Below, piece after piece: positions 24,371-35,420 of a stretch of DNA of 64,000 nt. Position 1 is the first letter of the stretch. Each line of letters begins with the position of its first letter. The notes below the pieces were generated by a model. The model saw only the letters and a list, made by a program, of their open reading frames with translations. It did no database searches and was not told the origin of the DNA. The stretch spans positions 98,940,993 to 99,004,992 of the forward strand of contig OV884059.1 of NCBI GenBank assembly GCA_930367215.1. The letters run 5' to 3'. Both the position numbers and the translations under genes were made by a program. The DNA is from Pollenia angustigena. Lineage: Eukaryota; Arthropoda; Insecta; Diptera; Polleniidae.

Positions 24371-24863
24371 AATGGCTAATACATCACTGAAGGTTTAAAC
24401 GCTGGTTTAGTTGAACTAAACTTGAATTTGTATGTAGTTTAACTCAACCTCAAGTGGTGTTTCTTGAAACATGTAAAGATCAACCCGGGTTCAAATCCCA
24501 TCTCAGCCAAGAAAATTATCAATAAATTTTAATAAAAATTCCAAGTTGTAAAATTCCTTCCCTCAGTGAAAATAATTTAATGAAAATTAAATTTGATGAA
24601 CTCAAGCCAAATTAAGAATATCAAAAAAAAAAAAAAAAACTCAACAACTATATATCAGTGTCCCATGTATTATATGTTGTTAAAAAAATAACATGTGACA
24701 GCACTACGATAAATCTTATCAAATTCATATGGTCTGTATTGGTAGTTTAAACGCCCAATTTTATGCGTTTAAAGATGGTTTTTATGTTTAGTGATTTAAA
24801 GATTTGTTGGTTTAAACACATTTTAAACCAAAAAGAGAGTTAAACTTGCTCTGATTTTTTAGC
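24371..24863. mobile_element. Insertion in the second repeat, with SINE-like segment
   Basis: It is bounded by comparison with the uninterrupted copy at about 23360. The ends ATGGCTAA and TTAGCCCTCA are weakly inverted, and TTTAAAC motifs recur at both sides. It contains the SINE-like tail at 24480-24645. The superfamily is unknown. Confidence 0.45.
24480..24645 (+). repeat. Possible tRNA-derived SINE, copy 2
   Basis: GGGTTCAAATCCC resembles an RNA polymerase III box B. It is followed by a body shared with 13905-14020 and an A17 tail at 24627-24643. The upstream region does not fold into a tRNA, so the head is partial at best. Confidence 0.45.
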
Positions 24864-24935
24864 CCTCAGACGGAAAAAATAAATTCTAGAAACATGTTAA
24901 TAAAATACCAAGTATAAATATGTGTATGGATGTAT

Positions 24936-25676
24936 ATTTGTAGATGGATGAGATTAATTTCCCTTTGTCTTAGAAAAGGTAATCTTGAGGTAAAGGGAAT
25001 GTATGAGATAAATAATGAAACTTGAGAAGTTAAATTAGGATATTGGTAGGGTGACCAAGAACAAAGGGGAGTGGACTGTATTTTATACTTGCGTGTTGGT
25101 TAACAGACAGGATGCTAATGAGGGTTGACCAGGTTGATCTGCTCCAAGAGGTACCACTATAAAGCCACGAAAGATGCAGGGACTGCAGACTCAGTAGTTC
25201 CAGAAATAAATAGCATTAGCCGATTAAATTTAAATTTTATTTAACAAATTGTGATTAAAGTTAAAGTTATACAATAAGATATGATGACAGGTTGTTAAAT
25301 TTAGATGTTGGCTCTTTGGCGCTTGAAAAGTAAGTAAGTATAAAATACAATAATGACCAACCACGAAGGTTGGGTAAAAAATTACAATTATAGATGTTAG
25401 TTTATCCGCTCAATAACATTAGTTATTATTACAATACAGTGGCTTTAAAACTAGATCGTTAGCAATTGGGAAATTCATTTAAATGACGGTTATATAGTAT
25501 GAAGTAGTAAGATTAATAAAAAGTGACATAAGTAATAATAATGTTTTAAATATTCTTATATACTAGCTATAAACTTATTTCAGTAAACAGTTTAATTTAT
25601 ACCAAAAAAGTAAAGAAACAGAGCTAATACATTATAAACATATACTTTTAAGAGCTATTTGTTTATTAACATTTCT
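24936..25676. other. AT-rich DNA, no feature recognised
   Basis: A short segment (AAATTAGGATATTGGTAGGGTGACC, about 25035) recurs in similar form at 18465. Nothing else is seen. Confidence 0.35.
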
Positions 25677-26186
25677 GCAAGGTTGGCAACCGGTAACGAT
25701 TTAGATACCGATACCGCTTAAATACCGACTAAAATTTAATACCGGCATTGATATCTATCCGTGTATACACGGAAAGAAGGTTTTTTTCTAAAGTTATCAA
25801 TTCTGTTTCTTAAAAAAGAAAATCCAAAAATAATGTCTTAATTTTAATTTATTTGGTTCGTTCGTACTTAGTAAAATTTTCTTATATAAAGAAACATTTT
25901 GTCACGACCCAAAAATTCACGTTTTTGCAATATGATAAATTTTCTTAAAACAAGAAATTCAAAAGTTGTTAGTTTTTATTAATAATAAGAAACAATTTTC
26001 TGAAATCAAGGTGCATTTATTTAATATTAGTCTGGTTTTCCTGATTTTAAAATAGAATTGATTTTCTTGCATCAAGAAACAAATGCTAGGGATTTCTTTA
26101 AATTTTTCAGAAAAAATTGGTTTAATTCAATTAATTTTTATTTGAATCGACATGTTATGCAAATCAATGAAAAGTTTCTTATTATA

Positions 26187-27404
26187 CCCTTCACCTCAGG
26201 TGGTTTGTCATTCCGTTTGTAATTTCTACAATATTGATCTATGACCCTATAAAGCATATATATTCTGGGTCCTTATGAGGAGAGAACTTGATTTAACCAT
26301 GTCCGTCTGTCCGTTGAAATGGATTTTTTTGGACTGTTGTATGACCTATGGATATCCCTGGCATATCAAAAGATCGGAAATCTTTAGTAAAAAATATTTT
26401 CTGAAAAACTCGGAAAAATCGGTTCAGATACGAAAAAGTTATGACCAAAATAATATTTTTTTTTTTAAATACCCACTTTCGGTACCATAGATCTTCCCGA
26501 ATCCAAGATTTATAACCCAAGTAACTGGCAAATTTCTTCTTAAACACGTCGGTATATAAATCTGTCAAATCAGTTAAAAATGGCTGAGTTATAATCAAAA
26601 TACTGAAAACCCAAAAATTACTCTTTTTATACCCTTCACCTCAGGTGGAAAAGGGTATATATAAGTTTGTCATTCCGTTTGTAATTTCTACAATATTGAT
26701 CTAAGACCCTATAAAGTATATATATTCTGGGTCCTTATGAGGAGAGAACTTCATTTAACCATGTGATGTCCCTCTGCCCCCCCCCCCCCCCCCCCTTTCA
26801 ATTATATACATATACTAGCATAATGCCCAATATGATTTTCGTTATCACCCTTCTTTATTATTTCATATATTTAACGAAATAGTTTTAACAAATAGAAGCT
26901 AGGAATTTTTGTGTTTTTTGCTACTTAAAAACTCGCCAAAAAGGATAAAAGAAAACAAACAAACACACATACATACATACATACATACATACAAACATCA
27001 AAAGTAATTACAACTCAACTGTATTGAATTTTGTGAACAGTAAACGTGCCATTTTTAATTTTAATGATATTCAATTAACGTTCCTTCATGGTTCAGTTTT
27101 CTAGGGGGTGTGTTAAGTTAGAAACTGAGAGTTACCTTGTTCGAATCTTGGTTTTTTAAAAAGAAAATTTTTTTTTTAATATTTGTATTTTTTTTTATGT
27201 TCTAAAAACGATTTAAAAATATATTTACCAGTTTTCGCTTTTTAAATTTTGTTTATAATGAAGTTTTAAGTATTGGAAATATGTATGTATAGGTATGTAA
27301 AAATTATTTAGTTTTTGTCTAGTTGCTCTGTATTATGCTCGCACAATGGTGAAGGGTATATAAGATTCGGCACAGCCGAATATAGCACTCTTACTTGTTT
27401 TTAT
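26187..27404 (+). repeat. Dispersed TATACCCTTCACC repeat, family S, two overlapping copies
   Basis: TACCCTTCACCTCAGGTGG opens at 26187 and again at 26630, each followed by GTTTGTCATTCCGTTTG and TATATATTCTGGGTCC. The end is GTGAAGGGTATATAAG with GATTCGGCACAGCCGAAT (27365). I recognise this pattern as a very common repeat of calyptrate flies. It includes a run of 19 C (26777-26795) and a (CATA)n microsatellite (about 26965-26990). The open frames on both strands are fortuitous. Confidence 0.7.
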
Positions 27405-27952
27405 ATAAAGTTTTCTGAAACTAAATATAATAAAAATTTGTTCATGTCAAATAAAAATAAAATTATATTAAAAACTATATTTAAATATTAATTGATATTT
27501 AAGTAGAATTTGTGAAATGGGACCTTAGCAACGAAAACTTGATTTAAGTAACTATAGAATTAAAATGAATTTTTTAGCCATATTTAAGAAAATTTAAGTT
27601 CGTTTTTCATAACTTTTTGCTAAAATAAAGCCACACACACCCATATGTATGTTTACAATAAGAAATTTTTGGCTTGGACGAGAATAGTGCAAAATTTTCT
27701 TGGTTCAAGCCATATTTTCGGAGGATTTAGTAAATAATTATTTCCGTGTATCGGTACCGAAATAACAAACAGTTTAATATTGCCATTGATACCGATAACG
27801 ATATAAGTTTGGGTTACCAAGAAACATATTTTTCATTAACAGAAGTGTTTGCAAAATTTATATTTTTAAAAAACATATAAATTTAAAAAAACAATAATAA
27901 AAATTTTACAATTACGGTTATAAAAGTTTCTGTACTATTATACCCAACAAAC

Positions 27953-28947
27953 ACGAAGTCAAACCTTTGATATGAAATGACTTTATCATTTGACATCAAA
28001 CACAATTCTCAAACGTTTTTCAATTGTTTGATTTAACATTTTAATTCAAATTGATAATGATTTGAAAATAAACATGTGATATCAAATGTTTTATCAATTT
28101 GATGTCAAATGTTTGTCAAATGTTAAATTCAAATCTAAAATAAACTTGGCAATATTAAATAAAACGGGAAAGTGAAGAAAGTTTGTTGAACGATCGCGGT
28201 GCTGCAATCCTCAAAATAAAAGAGAGCCAAGTAGAAATAATTTGAGGACGGAAAGAACATTATTTCATCTTTTAGCTATGGTGCCGAATGTTTATCTCAC
28301 AGTTTCTTTAAATTAATAATAATTTTTAATTAAAAAAAATTAAATTTTTTTTATTTATATTCCACATTGTATTCTCCCTGCAAATAATAGGACCAGTCCA
28401 AACACGCGTGTAAGAAGTAGTCCACAAGGGACCAGGACTAGTCCAAAAGTAGCCCAAACGTATGGAAAAAACTTGGTATATTTAACATTACGATGTCCTA
28501 AGAGAGGACCATATAACCCACCTTTGGACCACTAAGGAGTAGTTTTAAAACTACTCCATGGTATACTCAAGAGGATTAGTTTTGAAGTCGTTTAAAACGA
28601 AAGCATGTGGTTAAAAAACGAAGACAAGTCGTCTCACTACAAACACTTTTTAACAATGACATGGTCCATGCTTGCATTACATCGGACCAGTCTATGGAGT
28701 AGTCCATTTTATCAAAATGGATCAGGTGGTCCAATTTTATAATCCACATTTGAAAAACATTTAAGAACAACGTTTGAAAGCAATTTGAAAATAAAGGCAT
28801 TTTTCAATTTGAAAATAATTTCCCCTTTTTGTTGAGAACGCTATGATTTTCAAATTATTTTCAAATCATTATCAAACGTTTGTCGTTTGAGAAAACGTTT
28901 GATTTCAAATCATTTTCAATTTGAAATCAAACCTCCGTGTTTGTTGG
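27953..28947. mobile_element. TIR element with CCCAACAAACACG ends
   Basis: CCCAACAAACACG and its inverse define the ends, with TA on each side (2-bp TSD). The interior repeats TTTGATATCAAAT- and CAAATTGA-type motifs. A family A MITE is inserted at 28376-28740. Confidence 0.7.
28376..28740 (+). mobile_element. 374-bp MITE, family A, copy 4, right end lost
   Basis: It starts CCCTGCAAATAATAGG and matches copy 2 up to GGTCCAATTTTAT, then breaks into AATCCACATTTG, so the final TTGCAGGG is missing. Confidence 0.82.
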
Positions 28948-29044
28948 GTACCGATACAATGTATGTATATAATCAAAATACCGATGCCGAAATAACAATT
29001 AATTTAATACCGATACCGATATTCGCTTCGTTTGCCAACCTTGC

Positions 29045-29990
29045 AACCTTTACTTAAATACAATACGTATATTTTATGAATGTTGTTTTTACACAACTGC
29101 GTAATTTTTTTACTCTAAAATCAAAACTTTGTATGTCAAAAAAAAAAACACATTCTCACTTTCAATACTACTTATTACCGCATTATACAGCCATCGTTTA
29201 TATTATAGTCAATAAAATAAGCAAATTTTGTCATATGACTTTTTTTGTTTAAAAAAAAACATAATTTAAGAATTTTGAAGAAATAATTATTAAGTTTCAA
29301 TATTTTACGTATACGTAAACAAAAAGTTGTGTATGTTCAAATAAACAATGTTCATACAATTCTGTGGCATTCTGACAAAACATCTTAAGTCGAGATAAGA
29401 AAGCAAAGAAGCTTTGAAAAAACTCGGTGAAAAAATCATTTTTATTAATTTTATTAAATAAAATAAACCAAAATTAAAGAAAAATTTTGTTTATAATACA
29501 AAATTTTAAACACGTAAACAAAAATGTTTTTGAATGTACGTTAGCATTTTTTTCCACTTTTTAAATTTGACTTAAAATGTTTTGTCAAAATGTCACAGAA
29601 TAGTATTTATTGCTCATGGTAGAATAAGTACTTATTATTTATATATATTTTATAAATTGTTTATAAATATTAGAGTAAAAATTAATTTATCAATAAAATT
29701 TAGCTCAATGACGGTCAGTAATTATGTGACAAGCCATTCTCTATATATGACGTTTATCTAGTAGTAAAAATGGTTCCATCTTGTGCGCTAATTCAAAATT
29801 AATAAAATTGAAAAACTAGACGGATTTGCATCAAAAGTAAAACAAGTTTTCGTAAAAATTTATCGATATAAGGTTCCATATAACTGTGTTTTACTATGTA
29901 GTGTTAAGACCGAAAAATTAATGAAAGTATCGATTTTTCATCGAAGGATATAATGCAATATTCAACAAGTATGGCGTGTATGTATGTACA
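29045..29990. other. AT-rich DNA, no feature recognised
   Basis: No open frame, TIR pair or RNA gene can be supported. Confidence 0.4.
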
Positions 29991-30497
29991 TTAGAGCGAC
30001 TCACCAAAAAAAGTGCTCGATGTACCCTCCTCCATATTGCCCTATTTAAAACGAAGGGTTACCACCCCATTGCATTTTTGTCAAAACGCAAACTAGACCG
30101 AATTTAAAAAAAACCTGAGATACGTATTTAATTGAATCGACTAAAGATTAAGATATGTTAATTTGGCACTTTTAATACAAACAACCCCAAACAAAAAATT
30201 CAAAACCCTTAAAAAAAGGACATGGATGATCGTGCTTGAACAAATTGAATATACACTTGGACGCGCTTTAAAAAAAACCTTTCTTATGATACCCAATTTG
30301 TATATGTTGGTAAGGAAACAGATTCTCAAATAAACAAAACATGCAAAAATAGACCCTTTTTAAAACTGGTCAAGCTCACGAGAGGACAAAGCTGGAGCCG
30401 AAATATTTAAAATGTCATCTTAAAAAGGTCCAAGGTTCATTTTTAGGAGGGTACATCGAGCACGAATTTTGCTTCCATACAACTTGAGTCGCTCTAA
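29991..30497. mobile_element. TIR element with TTAGAGCGACTCA ends, family F, copy 1
   Basis: TTAGAGCGACTCA and its inverse bound it; TGTACA occurs on both sides (29985-29990, 30498-30503). The right arm carries about 240 bp that is inverted at the left in copy 2 (42044-42962), but here the left arm is deleted after CTCGATGTACCCTCC. Confidence 0.8.
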
Positions 30498-30503
30498 TGT
30501 ACA

Positions 30504-31543
30504 AATGTATGTAGCTTAATACATTTATGTAATTTCTTTCTAACCCCGTATCTTCCAAAAGGCTGGATGGATTTGGACATTTAAGGTATCGTTACGTTAA
30601 ACACAAGTTAAAAAACTTACCAAACAATACAATTTTTACAATTTACGAAACGCGAATTTAACACTACCCGGCTAAAAATATCATTTGACAGCTCGCTTGG
30701 TCGGTTTGATTTATTGAAAATGCGTTGGCAATACTGGCGCTCTTGGTTAGGTAGCTGAGTATAAACTTCAAAATAAAAAATTAAGAAACTCGACTACTAA
30801 AAAGAAACAAGATTGAGGAAGCAAAACTAATATAAACCAGTGTTCAAAAATAAACAGAACATTATTTAGCGTTCGGCTCAAACACCCAGAAACGATATCA
30901 ATATTTTTTAGTGCCTGTTTAGACGAACAAACCCCTTAATACCGTTCGTATTCGTATTTTCAAGAAAGTAAAGAATATTATATAGTGTTTTGTTCTTCGT
31001 TATTTTTTTTTGTTTTTTTGCTTTCTTAAAACTAAAATTTTTTTGGCGAACTAATCATAGTTATATTGCCAGGGTATCACACAAATTTTAGGAGCCTCAA
31101 CCGCAAAGTCCTCGTTCGACCTAAACCTTCGCATAGGAAGGCGAGAGCTTCCAGAATCCGCTCCAGAGTATATTGGTCTCCACCAGTAATCTTCTGAGTT
31201 TTTTTCTTGGTACTCCACCAGAAAAACGTCTGAGTTATATTGGTTCTCCACCAGTCACATGAGTTATAAATGGTACTCCACCAAACAAAACCTCAAATTG
31301 AGGTTAAAAACGATTGCATATAGTTAATGCAGATACCGCAAAAACTGTAACTCGGTACAGTTATACGACGCCGAAACACTAACCAATGCGGGGTGACACC
31401 GCAAAACGCAACAAAAGCAGACAAACAAAAACGACCTGTTTGCCCTTAAGAAATAATGACAAAAAGCGCGAGTTGCTTCTCCACTTAGAGCAGTTTTACG
31501 AGTGGTGTTCTTCGTTATAAAACAAAACAATTGTAGTGGTTCT
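30504..31543. other. AT-rich DNA with a short imperfect tandem repeat
   Basis: 31160-31285 holds about four units of roughly 31-36 bp around GGTxCTCCACCAG. The antisense frame 31251-31051 reads through part of it and looks compositionally protein-like, but I recognise no family. 30690-30765 (TTTATTGAAAATGCGTTGG ... GGTAGCTGAGT) resembles 56250-56330. Confidence 0.4.
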
Positions 31544-31551
31544 GTAGACAT

Positions 31552-32244
31552 TAGTGCTGGGATACTAACGATATTTTCTACTATCGATATTTATCGATAG
31601 TTCCGATTTTACTATCGATATATCGATATTACTATCGACTGAATGTTTGTACTTCTGCAGGAAAACATTAATTATTTTTTTATAAGGCTACAGTCCGTTG
31701 TTTTTATTACTTTATTCTATATATATTGTATATACGCACGTTATTTTACATGGCAGTTTTTTAAAAATTGATAAGTACCTTTCTGAAGGAACCGAAGTAA
31801 CTTTAAACAATTTGCTAAATTCTAAACTCAAAAAGGCAGACTTATCCTCTAATGGTCGTTCATTGTTTTGTCCTGTGCTTGCAATTGCATTTGGATTTGC
31901 ATTTTTTTTACAACATTACAAAAATATTTGACATTTCAGTCCCTATATAAACATGTACAAATTTCGGCTTAAAGGCCTTTAATTAGCAGTAAAAAGCACT
32001 GCTAATCAATGCATACCACTTGCCATTGTTGTTGTTTGTATTCATTGCTGTAGTTCAGCGCGAATTAATAATAGCATGTAGAAATTTGCGGCAAAAAACT
32101 GTGTGTGTATAGCTGCTGTTAGATGTCTTCATAGATGTATTTTAAATAATAAAAATATCGATATTTATATTTTTCCTATCGACATTTTCGATATTTTAAG
32201 ACTATCGATAATATCGATAGTCTATCGATAGTTTCCCAGCACTA
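31552..32244. mobile_element. hAT-type element with eight TATCGATA sites, family D, complete
   Basis: The termini are TAGTGCTGGGA and TCCCAGCACTA. A perfect 8-bp TSD GTAGACAT (31544-31551, 32245-32252) fits nTnnnnAn. The left end holds TATCGATA at 31582, 31592, 31613 and 31621; the right end holds it at 32156, 32203, 32212 and 32223. It is 693 bp with no transposase. Part of it recurs, inverted and interrupted, at 9276-10960. Confidence 0.9.
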
Positions 32245-32252
32245 GTAGACAT

Positions 32253-32772
32253 ACAGTATATTTTAATGTTCTATAGTGTTTATTTTTTTACATTGATACA
32301 GAAATGAGCAAACAAAAGATTTGAAGCAACGACCACAGCACGAATAGCTTGTGTGTGCATTGTGCACATATTTTGTTTGTGTAATATTATTTCGGTAGCT
32401 TTCTGCTTTTTTTCGTATATGTATTTTGTTTTTAAAAAAAATTTTGTTTTTTTACCAGACAAAACGGCTATAAGCACAACTAAAACGAACGAAGATTAAT
32501 GTGCTTAACCGAACAAAACAAAGTTTGTGGCTTAAAAAAAAAGAATTCAGTTAAATCTTCTCATCTTTATTATTTGTATATTTATTTTTGTGTTCGAAGA
32601 CCACAAACAGGGAAACGTTATTTTTTCAATGATTTACTACACAAAGATCTAGTTTGTGTTTTCCACAAATCTGCCGAACCGAACACTAAGGAAGGACATT
32701 GAATGTTTATTTTCGAACACCGATATAAACTATGGACAAAGGTAAACACTACTTTTGCTTTAATAGACTATC
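32253..32772. other. AT-rich DNA, no feature recognised
   Basis: No supportable gene or element. Confidence 0.35.
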
Positions 32773-33002
32773 AGCCATGTTCTGAAAATCGCAAGATTTA
32801 AAATCGCAAAATTTATTTTATGGTGATCTGAAACTCGTACGTTTTGCTTGTGATCTGCCATAGTTTCTTTAAGTTCCCTTAAGCATTCTGTTGTGGTTTG
32901 AAGTCACCAAATTTCTTGCGATTACGATTTACAGTAAACGTTTTATGCAATTTCGAGTCAAATCGCAAATGTTTAGCGTTTTGCGATTGTCAGAACGTGC
33001 CC
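32773..33002. mobile_element. MITE with GCCATGTTCTGA ends and AATCGCAA motifs
   Basis: GCCATGTTCTGAAAATCGCAA pairs with the right end TTGCGATTGTCAGAACGTGC. The termini resemble those of the element at 38806. No clean TSD was read. Confidence 0.6.
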
Positions 33003-33849
33003 GTATATAATAGGGTATTCAATTAATCGATGTTTTGTATTAATCAATGAAACGAGCTAATAATTAATCGAGGTAAAAATTTAATCGAATTGTAATCGAA
33101 CAACTTAATTTTATTCGGTTAATCGAATAATTTTAATTTTTTCTAGTTTATAAATTTAAATATCAGACCAAAAATTTTTCAACATAAAATTTTTAAATGT
33201 GTTATATTAATATTATTCGGCTTGAGGTCTGTTTCATAAATTATAATAAAAATAAATATACAAAAAAATAATAATAAACAAAATGTTATGATCGGACTAA
33301 AAATGGCGACACAGTGAACAAAAAACTAAAAGGGCAGTATTTCTAGGCATGGCAAAAAAATAAAAAAAAATCTTCTAAAATTATCTTTCAAAAACAATTT
33401 TAATCAGTGTTGCCAAAACTTGGCAAAAAATGGGCTAAAAAATGGCTAAAAGCCTTTTTAAATAAAAACACATTAAAATTCAGTAACAAAACAGAAATAA
33501 TTCATTTAAAGTTGTTTACGATGAAATTGTGAGTTAAGATCAATTTGTTAAATAAGAATAATTAATATTAAAAAATTAAATCATTAAAAAATTCGATGTC
33601 ATTATTGTTCATCTCATAGGAATCACTCATTAGCTTCAAATAATCATAAGTTTTAAATAATTTGAAGGTAAATCATAATCACGACAACATCTACCCAACC
33701 TTTTGAGTCCAGATCTACATTAAAAAATAAGTTAGAAAGTATAGTCGGTTAAACCCGACTTTATAATACATACACCACATTAGAACCTTTGTACCAAATT
33801 TTATCAAATAATCTCTAAATTGCGAAATGTACTTTGCGCACAAGGTTTA

Positions 33850-34952
33850 TGCCCCTATTGCGGTTCTCCACTCAACTCAGTTTGGTCGTGTTGGAGTCAA
33901 CCCAACTTATGCACAACCAAACTCATTTTAGGTATTGTGATACTCAACTGTTTTTGGTTGAGTTTGCTTTAAAGTTGCCAACTTAAAATATCGATTTGCC
34001 AACTTTAAATATAACGTTTGACAAGTGAAAATTTTTTAAAATTAAATAATTTTTTAAACTAAAAGTATTTCTAATTGTTGTGTTGAATAAAAAGTATTTA
34101 TAATTGATATTAGTGTAAACTTATTTATGTTGATGAAAAAGAAAACTCTTGTATGAATGCTCTACATACAAGAAGACAAATTCGTGATTAGTCCAACCCT
34201 CTTGAACTTTCCAGTGCCAAGTAAGAATTCCTAATAAGTAACGAAACTTTCTTGTGCCGAATGAGTTCCTCTTCTGGTTGGGGTAGCTGTTGGCGAATCT
34301 TCTGGCTGTATTATTGGTTGAACTGACTCAGTAAAATTGTCACTTGATGGTGAAATATTTTCAACACCAAATACTTGGCCGGACTTGCAATACAAGAGCT
34401 GCGAAACAGTATCTTTAAGGCTATTTAATAAAACTTCTTGTGATAGCCCTCCCCCGTCGCTTGAGTGTTTCTTTTATTTTTGGCAAGTTTTTTCTTTATA
34501 CTTGCCTTGTATCCAAACCTGTGCCAAGAATATTATAATTAGATTAAGAAGATTATAAGTGTTTAAAAGAAGTTTTTGTCGTGGTCCCAAACTATTTAAC
34601 TCCACTATAAACTCTTCCCATAACTGCTTACATGAATTTTTCATCATACCAAACTGGTGTTTTCCGCGAACAATTTCTAAGTTTCTCTTGACGAGACGCT
34701 CATATTGAGCTTTCGTTTTTATTTTCAAACTAATAAAAGTTTTTAAAAAAACCGAAATAGTTATTACAAAAATTTATACATACGATTTCTCCATTTTGTT
34801 TTCGATTTTCACCGAAATTTTGAAAACGGCAATACCACGAAACAAACAGATACACAACTGAATAGCCAACTGCCAGTTTAGTTGAGAATGGCAATGTGAA
34901 TTTATCAAAGACAACCAAACTGTTACAAAAGTGGAGAACCGCAATAGGGGCA
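33850..34952. mobile_element. PIF/Harbinger element carrying a Myb/SANT-like gene but no transposase
   Basis: TGCCCCTATTGCGGTTCTCC and its inverse are the termini. TTA flanks both sides (33847-33849, 34953-34955). The uninterrupted family R copies read AAGGTTTACATGG or AAGGTTTAAATGG here, with one TTA, which confirms the 3-bp TSD. The only coding remnant is the Myb/SANT-like frame on the - strand. Confidence 0.87.
34250..34728 (-). pseudogene. Harbinger-associated Myb/SANT-like DNA-binding protein, decayed
   Basis: Read from 34728: KTKAQYERLVKRN, then LWEEFIVELNSLGP, an apparent intron or decayed stretch (about 34500-34570), then VWIQGKYKEK, one TAA, and GGGLSQEVLLNSLKDTVSQLL. This is the order of the Myb/SANT-like second protein of PIF/Harbinger elements, which assists the transposase in binding DNA. 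The matching domain at 56820-57059 (LNALGPPTK) supports it. Confidence 0.75.
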
Positions 34953-35149
34953 TTACATGGACAGCCAGCCAGCCGGACAAACATCGTTAATTCGACTCAG
35001 AAATTGATTCTGAGTTAATCGGTATACGTAAAGGTGGGCTAAGGACCAATATTTTAAGGTGTTACAGACATCAGTACAAACGCATAGTACCCTCTCCACT
35101 ATTGTGGTGGTGGTATAAATATTGTATTGTTATGGTAAAAATATTTACC

Positions 35150-35420
35150 TACTTGATAAATTCGAATTAACGGTTGCTTAATGTAACCTGTTTTTCAAAT
35201 ACTTCAGCATTAGACCATGGAAGTGAGAGCAAATTTATAGTCAATTCTGAAATTTCTAAAACAATTTTGTTACCGCCCGCATCCCTTTATTGAAATACTT
35301 GCAACCAGAAAGAAACAGCGATGTTTGTGTTGATCCATTTTATAAATTTAAAAGTTCCTTTATTTTGAAAGATGTTACAGCGTCAAAGTTTATAGCGATT
35401 TTTAACATTTGTAAAAGTTG
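35150..35420 (-). pseudogene. hAT dimerisation-domain relic, copy A
   Basis: Aligned inverted to 38250-38450; on the - strand it retains SELTINLLSLPWSNAE, with the rest deleted or stopped. Confidence 0.6.

Larger units (their letters stand above)
22719..24935 (+). repeat. Tandem pair of roughly 0.7-kb repeats, second copy interrupted
   Basis: 22719-23400 and 23701-24370 (continuing at 24864) are the same sequence: AATAAAAAAYAGGGTGGTCG, ATAAATCGGCAC, GGTACTTTT blocks, then TTGATCCACTAA and GACGGAAAAAATAAAT. They lie 982 bp apart. A third partial copy lies at 23488-23545. The second copy carries an insertion (24371-24863) absent from the first, so the first shows the empty site. Non-coding. 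Confidence 0.75.
25677..29044. mobile_element. Large TIR element with ACCGATACCG subterminal repeats, heavily interrupted
   Basis: A perfect 13-bp inverted pair, GCAAGGTTGGCAA at 25677 and its inverse at 29032-29044, encloses clusters of ATACCGATACCG near both ends (25700-25770, 28947-29030) and near 27750-27810. This is a hAT-like layout, but no TSD was found. Elements at about 26187-27404 and 27953-28947 are inserted inside. Confidence 0.6.
33734..35115 (-). repeat. Family R repeat inside hAT copy A, split by a Harbinger element
   Basis: GAAAGTATAGTCGG opens it, GTACTTTGCGCACAAGG follows, and after the Harbinger element it resumes with CATGGACAGCCAGCC and ends CTCTCCACTATTGTGGTGG. The same repeat sits at the same internal place in copies B and C. 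Confidence 0.75.

Noticed and set aside
24488..24500. GGTTCAAATCCC as part of a tRNA gene
   Set aside because: No acceptor or anticodon arm can be formed upstream and the T stem pairs poorly; at most it is a SINE head.
26777..26795. Run of 19 C, exceptional in such AT-rich DNA
   Set aside because: It sits where related repeats read GTCCGTCTGTCCG, so slippage or an assembly artefact is the simplest explanation.
25677..29044. 8-bp TSD for the large GCAAGGTTGGCAA element
   Set aside because: The flanks ACATTTCT and AACCTTTA do not match, so the hAT assignment rests on layout only.
31051..31251. 66-codon antisense frame ending PWQYNYD
   Set aside because: Protein-like composition, but it overlaps an imperfect tandem repeat and shows no motif; not enough to call a gene.
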